The notes beneath the pieces are model-generated. The model searched no databases and had not been told where the DNA came from. It saw nothing but the letters and a program-made list of their open reading frames with translations. Below are positions 21,666-33,889 of a DNA stretch of 64,000 nt, one piece after another. The first letter of the stretch is position 1. Every line of letters starts with the position of its first letter. The stretch covers positions 67,989,350-68,053,349 of the forward strand of contig NC_088680.1 of the NCBI RefSeq assembly GCF_950023065.1, in the 5' to 3' direction. Made by a program: the position numbers and the translations under genes. Source of the DNA: Planococcus citri (Eukaryota; Arthropoda; Insecta; Hemiptera; Pseudococcidae).

Positions 21666-23005
21666 CCCTTTGGAGGTTCTCTAGGTTTTCGGGTTAGAAA
21701 ATTGAAGTGCCTTAATGAGTGTGATAGGGTACCTCGCCCAATTGGCCAAACCACAAAAAAGTCGAGCTTTTGATGAAAAGTTTTATAGGAAAATGAAAGT
21801 CTCCAAAAAACACAAATGTGACATTTCCTAAAAAAAAATTGAATGTATGCAGAATTTTTTTTGAAAAAATGAACCAAAAACATGTGTCAAAAACATTGAA
21901 CAAAAGCACTCTTTCAAGAAATGAAATAAAAATTGAATTGGAAAAAAATAAAAATACAAGGTTGAAAAAAAGTCATCTGGCAGTTCACAAATTCAGCGAG
22001 AATCAAATCTTGTTGGCAAAAATGCCTTTGTTTAAAGCATGAAGAGAAGAAAAATCTATGCCGCTAAGAGAGGATTTTTTATCAAGTCATAAAATCTTTT
22101 AGGAAATCGAGCCGAAATATGGGACAAAATTTAGCAAAATTGCGAGCTTTCTGGAAGGGGGTAACTAATTATGAAAACATTTTCGCCTTTATTCACGAGA
22201 TGTAGCATAGAATTTTCTTTCATTTTGGGAAAAAATGAGTATTTTATCACTTATTGGAGTATAGGAATATGAAGATGAAGATGAAGAGAAATAGTAAAAA
22301 TAGTAAATAAAAATCCAAATTCATCTACGAGTTCAGTCTTTCATTTCGTTACGCTCTGGATTTGTGTTTTTGTTCACTATTTCTCTTCATCTTCATCTTC
22401 ATATTCCTATACTCCAATAAGTGATAAAATACTCATTTTTTCCCAAAATGAAAGAAAATTCTATGCTACATCTCGTGAATAAAGGCGAAAATGTTTTCAT
22501 AATTAGTTACCCCCTGCCAGAAAGCTCGCAATTTTGCTAAATTTTGTCCCATATTTCGGCTCGATTTCCTAAAAGATTTTATGACTTGATAAAAAATCCT
22601 CTCTTAGCGGCATAGATTTTTCTTCTCTTCATGCATTAAACAAAGGCATTTTTGCCAACAAGATTTGATTCTCGCTGAATTTGTGAACTGCCAGATGACT
22701 TTTTTTCAACCTTGTATTTTTATTTTTTTCCAATTCAATTTTTATTTCATTTCTTGAAAGAGTGCTTTTGTTCAATGTTTTTGACACATGTTTTTGGTTC
22801 ATTTTTTCAAAAAAAATTCTGCATACATTCAATTTTTTTTTAGGAAATGTCACATTTGTGTTTTTTGGAGACTTTCATTTTCCTATAAAACTTTTCATCA
22901 AAAGCTCGACTTTTTTGTGGTTTGGCCAATTGGGCGAGGTACCCTATCACACTCATTAAGGCACTTCAATTTTCTAACGCGAAAACCTAGAGAACCTCCA
23001 AAGGG
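21666..23005. mobile_element. 1.34-kb TTAA-flanked foldback with nearly identical arms
   Basis: Arms of about 630 bp (21666-22295 and 22376-23005) differ at only about three positions that I could see, around an 80-bp spacer. The left terminus is CCCTTTGGAGGTTCTCTAGG and the right is its complement. TTAA lies directly outside both ends (21662-21665 and 23006-23009). The TTAA duplication and CCC ends fit the piggyBac superfamily. No transposase is encoded. Identical short frames on opposite strands of the two arms are palindrome artefacts. Arm identity implies recent origin or gene conversion. The transcript would be a near-perfect 630-bp duplex. Confidence 0.88.
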
Positions 23006-23009
23006 TTAA

Positions 23010-24737
23010 ACTAGACAGCTAAGCATTGCAAAGTGTGCGTAGCTAGCTGCCTTTTCTACATCTATAACCGTTATTACATCTAGGTAGTGCATAAGTGAAT
23101 CAACCATGTCACAGTAATGAGAATTTTTGAAACTCTCACTGCTTCAAAATAATAATTGTTTTTCAGTGTTTTCATATTTTCCAAATTACAATAGGTATTT
23201 CAGAATAATTTATAAGCTTGTATTGCTTCTAAATTAAGAAATTTCTAGTTGTTTTTCATAGTTTGCATTGTTTTAAAATTTACAAAATTTCAAATCAATT
23301 TCCCGAATTCCCCATCGCTACAATTTCATAAAGTTTTCAATAAATTTTCAGAATTTTGCATTGCTGCTGAGTTAGGAAATTTGCAATCAATTTTTAGAAT
23401 TCATATTGCCTCTAAATAGTCAAATTTTATTTTTCAGAATTCTTATTGTCTTTAAATTAAAAAATTTCAAATTCAATTTTCAAGTTCATATTGTCCACAA
23501 ATTGTAAAACGTTTACTCAATTTTTGGAATTCACATTGCCTCCAATTTTTCAGAATTCTCATCTTCTTCATAAATATTACAATACTTATTTCATATAATT
23601 TTCAAGTTCACATTATCTGCAACTTACAGAACTTTTAATCAATTTTTGGAATTCTCAGCGTCTCTAAATACAAATTTTCATATTATTTTTTTTAGAATTT
23701 CCATTGTCTTCAAATTTATAAATTTTCAAACCAATTTTCAGAACTTGCTTTTTATTCTAAATTAAGAATTAAATCTTATAAAATAACTATGTTAAGAATT
23801 TGCATTGCCTATTACACGAAAAAAATATGGGTAATTTTTACAAAAAAATTTAACTAAATACTCACAATTAAGTACCAGATCCCATTCAATAATTTTTACT
23901 GTAATCGTATAGTAAAACTTATCATTTTAATAAATTTTGCTATAGGTACCAATAGTAAAAATCATTTTGTTTTAATAATTTTTACTAAATCATGATAATA
24001 AAAATTACATGTTTCAATTGTACAAAAATTAGTTTAATTTCTCATTTTGAAGTAATTTTTAAATTATAAGTAAAAAGTTAAAAATTATTCATGTCAAGTA
24101 ATTCTTACTTTATACTTATGGTTATAGGTAGACAAAAAATTAATGAAATGAATTTTTAGTTAGCAAATTTACCATGTACTACATAGTAACTCCAAAGCAT
24201 TTACCTATCCAATTTTCTTATGAAAAATCCGTCACCTACCTACTTACCTCACGGGGATTCGAACCTGGGTCCCTAAATTTCCTATTCCTACCTACATGCC
24301 CTAACCACTCAGTCACAACTTTGCTGCGAGGGTTATGGCATTAAAATAATATATTTGTTTGGTAAACGCCCCACCAAACCACACCCACTTGGAATTTACA
24401 GCTAACAGACTGGGGGTGTAACAGGGTACAATGAAACACAGCTGGTGATGGAATAGACTGGGGGTATAGCCGGGTACAATGAGCGGCAGGTGTTCTACAA
24501 GTCCCCTTTTCCCTTTTTTAGGATTTAATGCATTAAAATAATGAACTAAAATTGCAATTACTCAGCAATTACCCATCCGAATTGAATGAAAATTAATCTA
24601 TTCCCTCCGCCTTAATGATTCTCAAATGGTGTCCAATAGGTACAAAAAACGGTTGGATAGCTTAAGAGAACATTCAGTTCCAATAAAATTTCATTTCTCA
24701 AAGCGAAACCAATAGTGTGCTACGCACACTAAAAATG
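23010..24737 (+). repeat. Left arm of a 10.7-kb inverted repeat
   Basis: This 1.73-kb arm is repeated in reverse at 31923-33735. It starts ACTAGACAGCTAAGCA and carries AGTGTGCGTAGCTAGCTGCC near its outer end. It holds a tRNA-like module (24246-24333) and duplicated GGGGGTGTAACAGGGTACAATG-like lines near 24412-24480. It ends at the palindrome AGTGTGCTACGCACACT (24714-24730). Its outer edge abuts the TTAA of the 21666-23005 foldback. There is no coding capacity. Confidence 0.85.
24246..24333 (-). repeat. tRNA-like module (SINE head or tRNA pseudogene)
   Basis: On the minus strand an A-box-like TGACTGAGTGGTTAGGGCA segment is followed about 35-40 bp later by a B box, GGTTCGAATCC. These are the two internal RNA polymerase III promoter boxes of a tRNA. 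The stems do not close well enough to call a functional tRNA. It mirrors the module at 32341-32427. Confidence 0.6.
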
Positions 24738-25116
24738 TAAAATTGAGGAAATATCAAAGAAAAAAATGCCTGACACAGACAAAAAAATTATTGAAAATTA
24801 CAAAGAATTTATCAATATTAGTTAAATGAAAAAAAAATAATCAAAAATATCATAAAAAGTTGAAAACAATAAAATCACTGCGAGAATCAATTAACTGAAA
24901 ATTTCCAAAAAAATTAAATTCCCAAACATGAAATAGCATTTTAACTTGATAAAACTCACAAAATATCGTTCAAATGAAAAAAAATGTTGAAAAATGGGCA
25001 CGTAGACGACCCTTCCGAAATTAAAAAATTCTTAGATCTAATTAAAAAACTTGACCTGGCCAACTCGATTTAAATCCCATACGACGGGTGTAATAATCAA
25101 GTAATTACAAACACCC

Positions 25117-25147
<31 letters not shown>

Positions 25148-25270
25148 TCACCAAAAATTGAACAGAACAGAGCGAAAATTACATAAACATTGTTCAAATT
25201 CTAGAAAATCATTAAAAATAACCAATGGAACCAAAATAGAATTCATTGAAAAATTACAAAACAATGTTGA
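24738..25270. other. AT-rich spacer with long poly(A)
   Basis: The sequence is made of GAAAATTACAAAAAATTC-like words and a run of about 30 A residues near 25117-25145. No gene or element boundary was recognised. Confidence 0.5.
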
Positions 25271-25274
25271 AAAC

Positions 25275-26745
25275 GCATCCAGGTAAAAAATTATCACATG
25301 TCAAAATTATTTTGGTGAATTTTTGAGAATCAAATTTAGGCCATAAATGACGAAAAATATCAAAATTTTACCAAATTGACCAAGAAAGCTGAAATTTGGG
25401 ATACACCCTATTTTCTACCCACCAAATCGATTGGAAACTGTTTCAAACCGTTTTGAGCAGTTCTGGAGCCTCCAGCAGATTTTTGAAACTCGAAATTCCT
25501 ACAAAATTTCACCAAAATGGAGTTGGAAAGCCGAAATTTATTCAGCAAACTAATTTCAATACGTTACGAAGTACTGCAGGTGAATATCAAGTCGTTTTGT
25601 AGCCTCCGGCGACTGTTTGATAATTCCAGGAGCCTCCAGGAGATTTTTGAAACTTTAAATTTTCTAAAAATTTCATCAAATGGCGATGAAAAACTAAAAT
25701 TTACTCTACACTTCAATTTTAACATCCTCTAAAGACGACTTCGAGTGGGTTCAAATCATTTTGGAGCCTCCAGCAACTTTTTGAAAATTACTGGAGCCTC
25801 CAGTACATTTTTGAAACCTGAAATTCCCACAACATTTTATCAAAATGGAGTTGGCAAGCTGAAATTTACTTCGAAAACTAATTTCAATACGATATGAAGT
25901 CGACTACGTGGTGGTTTCAAATGGTTTTAAATGATTTTGAAGCTTCCAGCTACTTTTTGGAAATTTCAATTTTCCAAAAAACACCACATGACCTCTCAAA
26001 AAGTCGCTGGAGACTCCAAAACGACCAGAAATCCCCCTGCAGACGACTTCGTAGCGTATTGAAATTAGTTTGCTGAATAAATTTCGGCTTTCCATCCCCG
26101 TTTGATGAAATTTTTAGGGAATTTAAAGTTTCAAAAATCTCTTGGAGACTCCAGTAATTTTCAAAAAATCACTGGATGCTCCAAAACAACTTGAAATCCC
26201 CCGCAGTTGACTTCGTAGCGTATTGAAATTGGTTTGCTGAATAAATTTCGGCTTTCCAACTCCATTTTGGTAAAATTTTGTAGGAATTTCGAGTTTCAAA
26301 AATCTGCTGGAGGCTCCAGAACTGCTCAAAACGGTTTGAAACAGTTTCCAACCGATTTGGTGGGTCGAAAATAGGGTGTATCCCAAATTTCAGCTTTCTT
26401 GGTCAATTTGGTAAAATTTTGATTTTTTTCCTCATTTATGGCCTAAATTTGATTTTCAAAAATTCACCAAAAATCAAAAAACGCACTTTAGCACTTGAAA
26501 TTTTGACAGGTGATAAATTTTGATTTAATCTTTCGATCTGCCCTTGTACAGTTTGAAAAATTTTGTGCAAGTCCTAGTTGGAACGCAAAATCTGCGATTT
26601 CGGCTGACCTGTCAATCAAAATGGCCGCCATTTTGTAAGTAGGGCCACTTTTTTTTTGAGTACAAGGGCTAGAAATGTTGCTTAGGACTCCCCCCTTAAG
26701 AAAAAAGTTGCCCCGGAAGATCGACAGGGGGGTGCAATTTATCCT
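25275..26745. mobile_element. Foldback element, CCTCCAGCAGATTTTTG family
   Basis: Inverted arms are centred near 25891: 25396-25602 reappears reversed at about 26180-26386. The right side runs through AAAATGGCCGCCATTTTG (26619-26636) and GGGGGGTGCAATTTATCC, then stops before the GCCGGAC terminus. The left outer sequence is also missing. Both ends are therefore truncated, and the minisatellite at 26752 begins at the right break. Confidence 0.7.
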
Positions 26746-26751
26746 TAAGTG

Positions 26752-27180
26752 AGCTCCCCGACTAAGTTACGAACCTGCGAACAAGGTATAGTTAGTATTC
26801 GTAGGATCGCAAGTTGCGACACTACGAACCTGTATATGAAGCGTTCGCAGGTTCGCAAATTGGCCAGTAAACATTTTTACAAGTTCAAGTTACAAACATG
26901 CGAACACAGCAACAGTGTAATTTCAAGTTCGCAAGTTACGAACCTGCGAACGAGGGTAGTACTATATTCGTAGGTTCGCAGGTTCGCAAATTGGCAACTG
27001 AAAATTTTTACGAGTCCAAAGTACGATAATGCGAACACAGCAACGGTGTAATTTCAAGTTCGCAAGTTACGAACCTGCGAACAAGGTATAGTTAGTATTC
27101 GTAGGATCGCAAGTTGCGACACTACGAACCTGTATATGAAGCGTTCGCAGGTTCGCAAATTAGCCAGTAAAAATTTTTAC
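26752..27180 (+). repeat. GTTCGCAGGTTCGCAAA minisatellite
   Basis: A block starting ACGAACCTGCGAACAAGG occurs at about 26768 and again, nearly unchanged, at about 27069, a period of 301 bp. A diverged half-unit lies between. Within it GTTCGCA and TGCGAAC words alternate in both orientations, so the array can form many short hairpins. The motif is CpG-rich compared with its AT-rich surroundings. Confidence 0.8.
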
Positions 27181-27184
27181 TTCA

Positions 27185-28560
27185 TGGAATAAAAATTTTC
27201 ATTTTTTCACTACCTTTTCAACAAAATTCACTACCTGTTATATACCCTGAATTCATATAATGGCTTGAGATTGCGATAAAAAAATTCAAAAAATACCAAA
27301 ACTGTGTCAAAATAATGAATTATTATTGAAAATTACAAAAAAATTCATCAAAAAATTTGGATATTGGAATTTTTTTTGAGAAGTTACTAAGAAATTGTGA
27401 ATTTGCGCTAAAAATTGCTGAAAATACCTACTATATATAAATAGCATAAAAAAATCATAAAGTATCCTTGAAAATCACGAAAAATTCATCAAAAATTGTT
27501 AAACATAGATAATAAGTACATACTTTTGTAAAAATTATGAAAAAGTTACAAAAAATTATCAAATTATAATTAGCTTAGCAAAAATTATTAAAAACTTACA
27601 AAAATTTCTAAAAAAAAAAATCTCTAGGTATAAAGATGGTTGGAAAAATTTTTCAAAATTATTCAAGAAAAGTCTATTTCAATAAAATATTGTAAAGTTA
27701 CTAAAACTGAATAAATTCAATCAAAAAATGCATTAAAATCATGAAAAATGATTGAAAATTGCGTGCGGTAAAATCATCAAAAATTTCTCAAATTCAATGA
27801 AATTTTCATGAGAATGCAATAAAAATATGAAAAAATAGCAATATTGATATTGCACTGAAAATCACTAAGAATTATCAACGACTGAACATTCACCAAAAAT
27901 CGCATAAAATAACATTGAAAATGGATTCATCAAAACTTGTATACTGCATATGTATTGAAGGTATCATGAAAAAATCAAAATCATAAAAAACTTCAAAATT
28001 GTAAAAAAAAATGATAAAAACCAAACATTGAAAAAAATTGATCAAAACTTGCATAAAATATTGAAAATTATAAAAAATTTGGAAAAATTGTCAAAATGAG
28101 CAACAATTTCAGAAAAATTGAAAAAAAAAGTAAAATTAAAATTGAAATAAAATGCAAAAAACCCGTTCAACATTACAAAAAAAAAATAGAATTCATCAAG
28201 AATAGTTGAAAGTAGATGAAAATTCGCAAAAACTTCCAAAAATTTGTGAAAAAACTGCAAAAATGCAATAAAAATAATCAAAAATTGCATGAAACATCAT
28301 AAAAAATTGTTTAAAAATAGCGGAAAAAATGACAAAAATTTTGTACGAATGAAAAAAAGTCGCAAAACCAGGAAAATCGCAATAAAAAATCTAAATCATT
28401 CATTACCAAAAATTAATAAAACTCCAGAAACATAGAGCAAAATTCAACAAAAATCGTGCATTCCATACCGTTGAAGCTTTCTTTTAAAAAATAATATCAA
28501 AACAACTAAGAAATGACTTAAAAACATAAAAGGTCGAAAAATTCTGAAAATAGCCAGTAA
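27185..28560. repeat. Degenerate AT-rich repeat field
   Basis: It has drifting words of the GAAAATTGCATAAAAATCATC type. No gene, TIR or RNA is recognised. The longest open frame (minus strand, 28290-28042) is a Phe/Asn-rich artefact. Confidence 0.6.
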
Positions 28561-29639
28561 GTACATAAGTATGTAATTTACTTATTCATCATTCATATTT
28601 CACATTTGGCAACATGGCAAAATTTTTTTGTTCAATTCACAGCGAAACGAAAGATAAACCTATTTAAAATTTTCCTTTCTTTAACGCCCTATACTTGAAG
28701 CGTTCATCTACATACTCGTACGAGTTAATACCACACCACATCGTTCAACTCAATCCGCAGCAATCGAGGTACAGTACAGCATTGCACGTGTATAAAAAAT
28801 TTGCATTTTAAATGAAATTACGCGTTTGTTTACTTCGTCTCTGCCACACCCCCCCCGGCTCCCCCATCTCGCAGTCTTATACTCAGAAATCAATCGCGCT
28901 CGTCCATTCCTCCTTCTGGTCTCCACTCTCCATTCCTATACCTTCCAACGTTTAAATATACGAGTACTTGGTAAAATTTATTCACACACAAGCCAAACTC
29001 GTTGTTTCAGACAAAGACAAAAAACTCGAAACACTTGCAACTCTTTAAATACTCGTACTCGTACATCAACGCGCCCAGCACAACAACTACTAGAAAAAAG
29101 TCTTCTATTTCTCTTCACTATTATCTAAATTAGCTTATATCGTGTTTCGCTGCTATTTATGAACGTATGTACCATGCACCAGGACTTGAAATGAATCACC
29201 TTTGAGAAACCTTGATCAAACCGACGTTTAAATAATTAACCTTGCAACTCGCGACGATTAAAAATTAACTATTGTTATTTCTCTAGAGCTCGTAAAGTTG
29301 ATACAGCTATACATATACACAAAAAGAAAAGAAAAAGAAAAAAAACCCGACCGCTAAGTCGAAAAAAAATTTCGATTATAATTTCAAATTATCGTACGTA
29401 TACGTACGAGTAGCTGCGCGTAAACCGAGCTGGAATATTAAACACCACTACCACTAGCTATAGGTATATTCGTGTCAATTACCTTGTTATAATTAACATA
29501 GACACGTAGGTAATTCGTATCGTGTGTATGCAATTTATATCCTGCATGTAGGGTACACATCACGTCATTGCATCGTGACAATTGAATATCCGCATTCAAA
29601 TTTTTGGCCAATTTTCGAAGAGCTCAAATTTGGGTCCAC
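28560..29639. other. Unique DNA, no gene recognised
   Basis: Mixed sequence with TACTCGTACGAG words and a C-run near 28850. The plus-strand open frame at 28826-29128 has no recognisable domain. The region is CpG-richer than its left neighbour and might be regulatory, but nothing specific supports that. Confidence 0.35.
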
Positions 29640-29647
29640 CTTATAAT

Positions 29648-30221
29648 CAAGGACCGGATATGTATGAAAACACATATTTTTTTATGAGCATTCCTATTGC
29701 GCATATCGATGTTTTCTTTACGATTCATAAAATTTAGAGTAAAATGAGCCCCATATGTTCGCACATATTTTTGCATATTCTAGGTATAAATGCATATTTT
29801 TACATATTTTGACCATTTTTAGCGCATATTTGCACATATTTTGCCAATTTTGCTGGTTTTAGCACATATTTTCCTCATTGCACTGGATTTGACCAATTTT
29901 TCCATTCAAACGGTTGCGTTTTTACGATTTTTTTCAAATTTTCAATTTTTTTTGGAAAAAGAACGTATACCTTTTTTAGTGTTTTTTTCACTTCTTGGGC
30001 GATTTTGATCATTATTTTCCATTTTTTAGATTCTAAAATCAGAATAAGGACTATATTTGTACTCGGAGAAAAAAACGCTGCTTTTTGATACCCATATCGT
30101 TTCCACATATTTTTACATATTTTGAATTTTTAGCGCATATTTTTGCATATTTTTCTAGTTTTTAGCGCATATTATATGTACATATTTTGCCATTTTTTAG
30201 CGCATACATATCCGGTCCTTG
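29648..30221. mobile_element. hAT-type MITE with exact 8-bp target duplication
   Basis: The left end CAAGGACCGGATATGTATG and the right end, its exact reverse complement, form a 19-bp TIR over 574 bp. The 8-bp duplication CTTATAAT lies at 29640-29647 and 30222-30229. The CA..TG ends and 8-bp duplication are diagnostic of the hAT superfamily. The interior is full of GCATATTTT and CACATATTTT words, likely subterminal-type repeats. No transposase is present. Confidence 0.9.
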
Positions 30222-30239
30222 CTTATAATAAAGAGTTGT

Positions 30240-30800
30240 ATTTTAGTAAGGTCATTCTGTGTCAATTCGACCAAAAAAATGTGATTTTCGACCTCGTGTC
30301 TTTCGATTTCGTTCAAATTTTCACATAATCTAACCACTCAACAACTCACAAAAAACAAACACCTTCATTTAAAGCCCTCAACCCCCCCCCTTCCCTAAAA
30401 AACGTAAAATTCCAACAAAAAAAATCATTTGGGTAACGTGATACATGAAATGGTATGTTTTCAGAGGTGCTAAACACGAATATGATATATCTTTTTTGAT
30501 TGGGCATCATCTAAGACCTCGAAGCACCCCCAACCCTGGGTCAAATTTGAAATAAAAAATTGTTCGAGGGCATTAGATGATGCCCAATCAAAAAACAAAT
30601 ATCATATTCGTGTTCAGCACCTCTGAAAACATACCATTTCATGTATCACATCACCCAAAATTTTTTTTGGAGTTTTACTCTTGGGGTGGGGGGCTGGGGG
30701 CTTTGGATGAGGCCTAATTAAAAACCGAGGTCATATTCGTGTTCAGCACCTTCAAAAATATACCAGTTGATATATCACGTGGTAATATAATATTTTATTG
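30240..30800. repeat. Inverted-repeat element, 'CACGAATATGA...GTTCAGCACC' family
   Basis: About 110 bp at 30425-30520 reappears reversed at 30560-30660 (GATACATGAAATGGTATGTT, GAGGTGCTAAACACGAATAT, GATTGGGCATCATCTAA). A third partial copy is near 30720-30775. The left boundary GTCATTCTGTGTCAATTCGA corresponds to GTCATTCCACGTCAACTC at 61333, where a related larger copy lies. Confidence 0.7.
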
Positions 30801-30829
30801 AAAATTTCGACCCAAATTTGAGGGGTCAC

Positions 30830-31015
30830 AGCACCCCCCCCCCCCCATCGAAAAAGCTTATTTTTAAACTGCGGGATCGTGATTTTTCTGCACGATTTGC
30901 GCGGTAGTGCAGGTTCAAATTGGTGTTTTAATGGTTTTCCTAAAGAACTGAAGAATCCATGAGCCTGCTGGTAGCTCCAGCAGGGTGTCTCCGTCTTTCA
31001 GAGAAATAATTCTAA
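30830..31015. other. C-run and short unique stretch
   Basis: A C-run lies near 30834-30846. A small hairpin, CTGCTGGTAGCTCCAGCAG, lies near 30965-30983. There is no gene. Confidence 0.4.
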
Positions 31016-31019
31016 CAAA

Positions 31020-31345
31020 AAAATCGAAATTTAAAATGTACTTGCTTATTTTCTAACCATTTTTTCTGATCGTGTGGTAAAACAAAACTTCACTTACCTG
31101 AAACAAAAAGAAATAAATGATTGATTAGTTAAAGCTCGCTTCTTTCAAAATTATAATATCTAAATTAAATTCTACGTGCAATAGAATAATAATCATTTTA
31201 TAATTAGCAATTTCCAACTCGCTCGTTGGCAAAGTTTCTTAGCTGTCTAACTTCGATTTAGTTTGGGTGACAAAACTTCAACAACGAGGGAGGAGGGGGG
31301 GGGTCAAAATGAAATACGATTATGATTTTCAAGTTCAGCGCGAAA
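31020..31345 (+). repeat. Dispersed repeat, copy 2
   Basis: This is the partner of 7010-7290 with the same order of landmarks. It is followed by G-rich microsatellites at 31285-31302, 31412-31425 and 31470-31488 (GGGA repeats). Confidence 0.65.
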
Positions 31346-31349
31346 TTTT

Positions 31350-31922
31350 AAAGCATTTTGATAGGTCGAATCGATATCTTAGATTCAACTTTTCAGTACT
31401 GAAATCTCAGGGAGGGGGGGGGGGGTTAAATAGTCCCATCAGCCAAATTTCAAATATCTATAGGAGGGAAGGAGGGAGGGAGGGAGGGGTGGTCAAAAAT
31501 GAAATGAAAGCCAATTCTCAGCTTTCTAGCCTGATTCAATAAAAAATTACGATTTTATTCACTCGAAATAGAGTTTTGAGTTAAATCAAAAATTCAATAA
31601 ATGAATTTCAGGGACTAAAATTTTGCATTTACATTTCATTTAGGTGTATTTTTGGATAATTTTTTGATTATTCTGATGAACTGGAGAAAGCTAAATCAAA
31701 AAAACATATTTTGAAGATCAAATTTCCACTTTAGAACGACTTTTACTTAAAATTACGTAGGTTTAAAAATTTCGCTTTGGTGGTTGATTTTTAAACAATT
31801 TTTCGCGCGAAAAAATTCCATTTCTTCAAAATTTTTCACGATAGACTTTATCATACCGAAAATATGATTTTTTTACGATTTTATTTCATTTCAAAATTTG
31901 ACCAATTCTTCGTAATTTTCCG
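31350..31922. other. AT-rich spacer, nothing recognised
   Basis: Apart from the G-rich runs up to 31488 there is no element end, RNA or open frame of note. Confidence 0.4.
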
Positions 31923-33735
31923 CATTTTTAGTGTGCGTAGCACACTATTGGTTTCGCTTTGAGAAATTGAAATTTCAATTGCAATGAATGTTCTCTTAAG
32001 CTATCCAACCATTTTTTGTACCTATTGGACACCATTTGAGAATCATTAAGGCGGAGGGTATAGATTTATTTTCATTCAATTCGGATGGGTAATTGCTGAG
32101 TAATTGCAATTTTAGTTCATTATTTTAATGAATAAATTCCTAAAAAAGGAGAAAGGGGACTTGTAAACCACCTGCCGCTCATTGTACCCTGCTATACCCC
32201 CAGCCTTATCCTTTCATCATTTTATAAACAGCTGCGTTGCATTGTACCCTGTTACACCCCCAGTCTGCCAGCTGTGTATTTCAAGTGGGAGTGGCTTGGT
32301 GGGGTGTTTACCAAACAAATATATTATTTCAATGCCGTAACCCTCGTAGTGAAGTGGTAGCTGAGTGGATAGGGCATGTAGGTAGGAATAGGAAATTTAG
32401 GGACCCAGGTTCGAATCCCCGTGAGGTAAGTAGGTAGGTGACAGATTTTTCGTAGGAAAATCGGATAGGTAAATGCTTTGGAGTTTACTACCTACGTAGT
32501 ACATGATAATGGGGCAAAAATAATGCTGAAATTGAGTTATGAATTATGATATCATTTGCTAACTAAAAATTCATTTCATTAATTTTCTGTCTACCTATAG
32601 CCATAAGTATAGTAAGAATTACCTTGACATGAATAATTTTTAACTTTTTACTTATAATTTAAAAATTACTTCAAAATGAGTAATTAAACTAATTTTTGTA
32701 CAATTGAAACATGAAATTTTTATTATCATGATTTAGTAAAAATTATTAAAACAAAATGATTTTTACTATTGGTACCTATAGCAAAATTTATTAAAATGAT
32801 AATTTTTACTAAATGATTACAGTAAAAATTATTAAATGGGATCTGGTACTTAATTGTGCTAAATACCAGTATTTAGTTAAATTTTTTTGTAAAAATTACC
32901 CATATTTTTTTTCGTGTAATTTAGAGGCAATTCAAATTCTTAACATATTTTATAAGATTTAATTCTTAATTTAGAATAAAAAGCAAGTTCTGAAAGTTGG
33001 TTTGAAAATTTATAAATTTGAAGACAATGGAAATTCTAAAAAAAATAGTATGAAAATTTGTATTTAGAGACGCTGAGAATTCCAAAAATTGATTAAAAGT
33101 TCTGTAAGTTGCAGATAATGTGAACTTGAAAATTATATAAAATAAGTATTGTAATATTTATGAACAAGATGAGAATTCTGAAAAATTGGAGGCAATGTAA
33201 ATTCCAAAAATTGAGTAAACGTTTTACAATTTGTGAACAATATGAACTTGAAAATTGAATTTGAAATTTTTTAATTTAAAGACAATACGAATTCTGAAAA
33301 ATTATTCAAAATTTGACTATTTAGAGGCAGTATGAATTCTAAAAATTGATTGCAAATTTCCTAACTCAGCAGCAATGCAAAATTCTGAAAATTTATTGAA
33401 AACTTTATGAAATTGTAGCGATGGGGAATTCGGGAAATTGATTTGAAATTTTGTAAATTTTAAAACAATGCAAACTATGAAAAACAACTAGAAATTTCTT
33501 AATTTAGAAGCAATACAAGCTTATAAATTATTCTGAAATACCTATTGTAATTTGGAAAATATGAAAACACCGAAAAACAATTATTATTTTGAAGCAGTGA
33601 GAGTTTCAAAAATTCTCATTACTGTGACATGGTTGATTCACTTATGCACTACCTAGATGTAATAACGGTTATAGCTGTAGAAAAGGCAGCTAGCTACGCA
33701 CACTTTGCAGCTAAGCTTTGCTTAGCTGTCTAGTT
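31923..33735 (-). repeat. Right arm of the 10.7-kb inverted repeat
   Basis: This is the reverse copy of 23010-24737. It begins with the palindrome AGTGTGCGTAGCACACT (31930-31946) and ends GCTTAGCTGTCTAGT. It is about 85 bp longer than the left arm, including an extra GCTAAGCTTTGC segment at the outer end. Differences are scattered single bases and small indels, so the arms are not very recent or are not under strong conversion. Confidence 0.85.
32341..32427 (+). repeat. tRNA-like module in the right arm
   Basis: An A-box-like GTAGCTGAGTGGATAGGGCA segment and B box GGTTCGAATCC (32408-32418) lie between complementary CCTCG and GTGAGG ends. It is tRNA-derived but degenerate. It could drive RNA polymerase III transcription of the arm. 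Confidence 0.6.
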
Positions 33736-33889
33736 TTTTTCACCACTTTGCATTTTTGCAATGTTTTGCTCAATTTTTACGTTTCAACCATTTTCAGCCA
33801 ATTTAAACAAATTTTTGGGCGTTATTTTTGACAAATTATCATTCAATTTTGAATAAATATTCGGTTATTTTAGGCAATTGCGTGTACAC

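Noticed and set aside
21662..23009. Identical 74-, 73- and 65-residue frames on opposite strands
   Set aside because: They are a consequence of the perfect palindrome. They have no domain and no independent coding evidence.
32341..32427. Functional tRNA gene
   Set aside because: A and B boxes are present but the acceptor and anticodon stems do not close properly. The same module sits in both arms of an inverted repeat, so it is repeat-derived.
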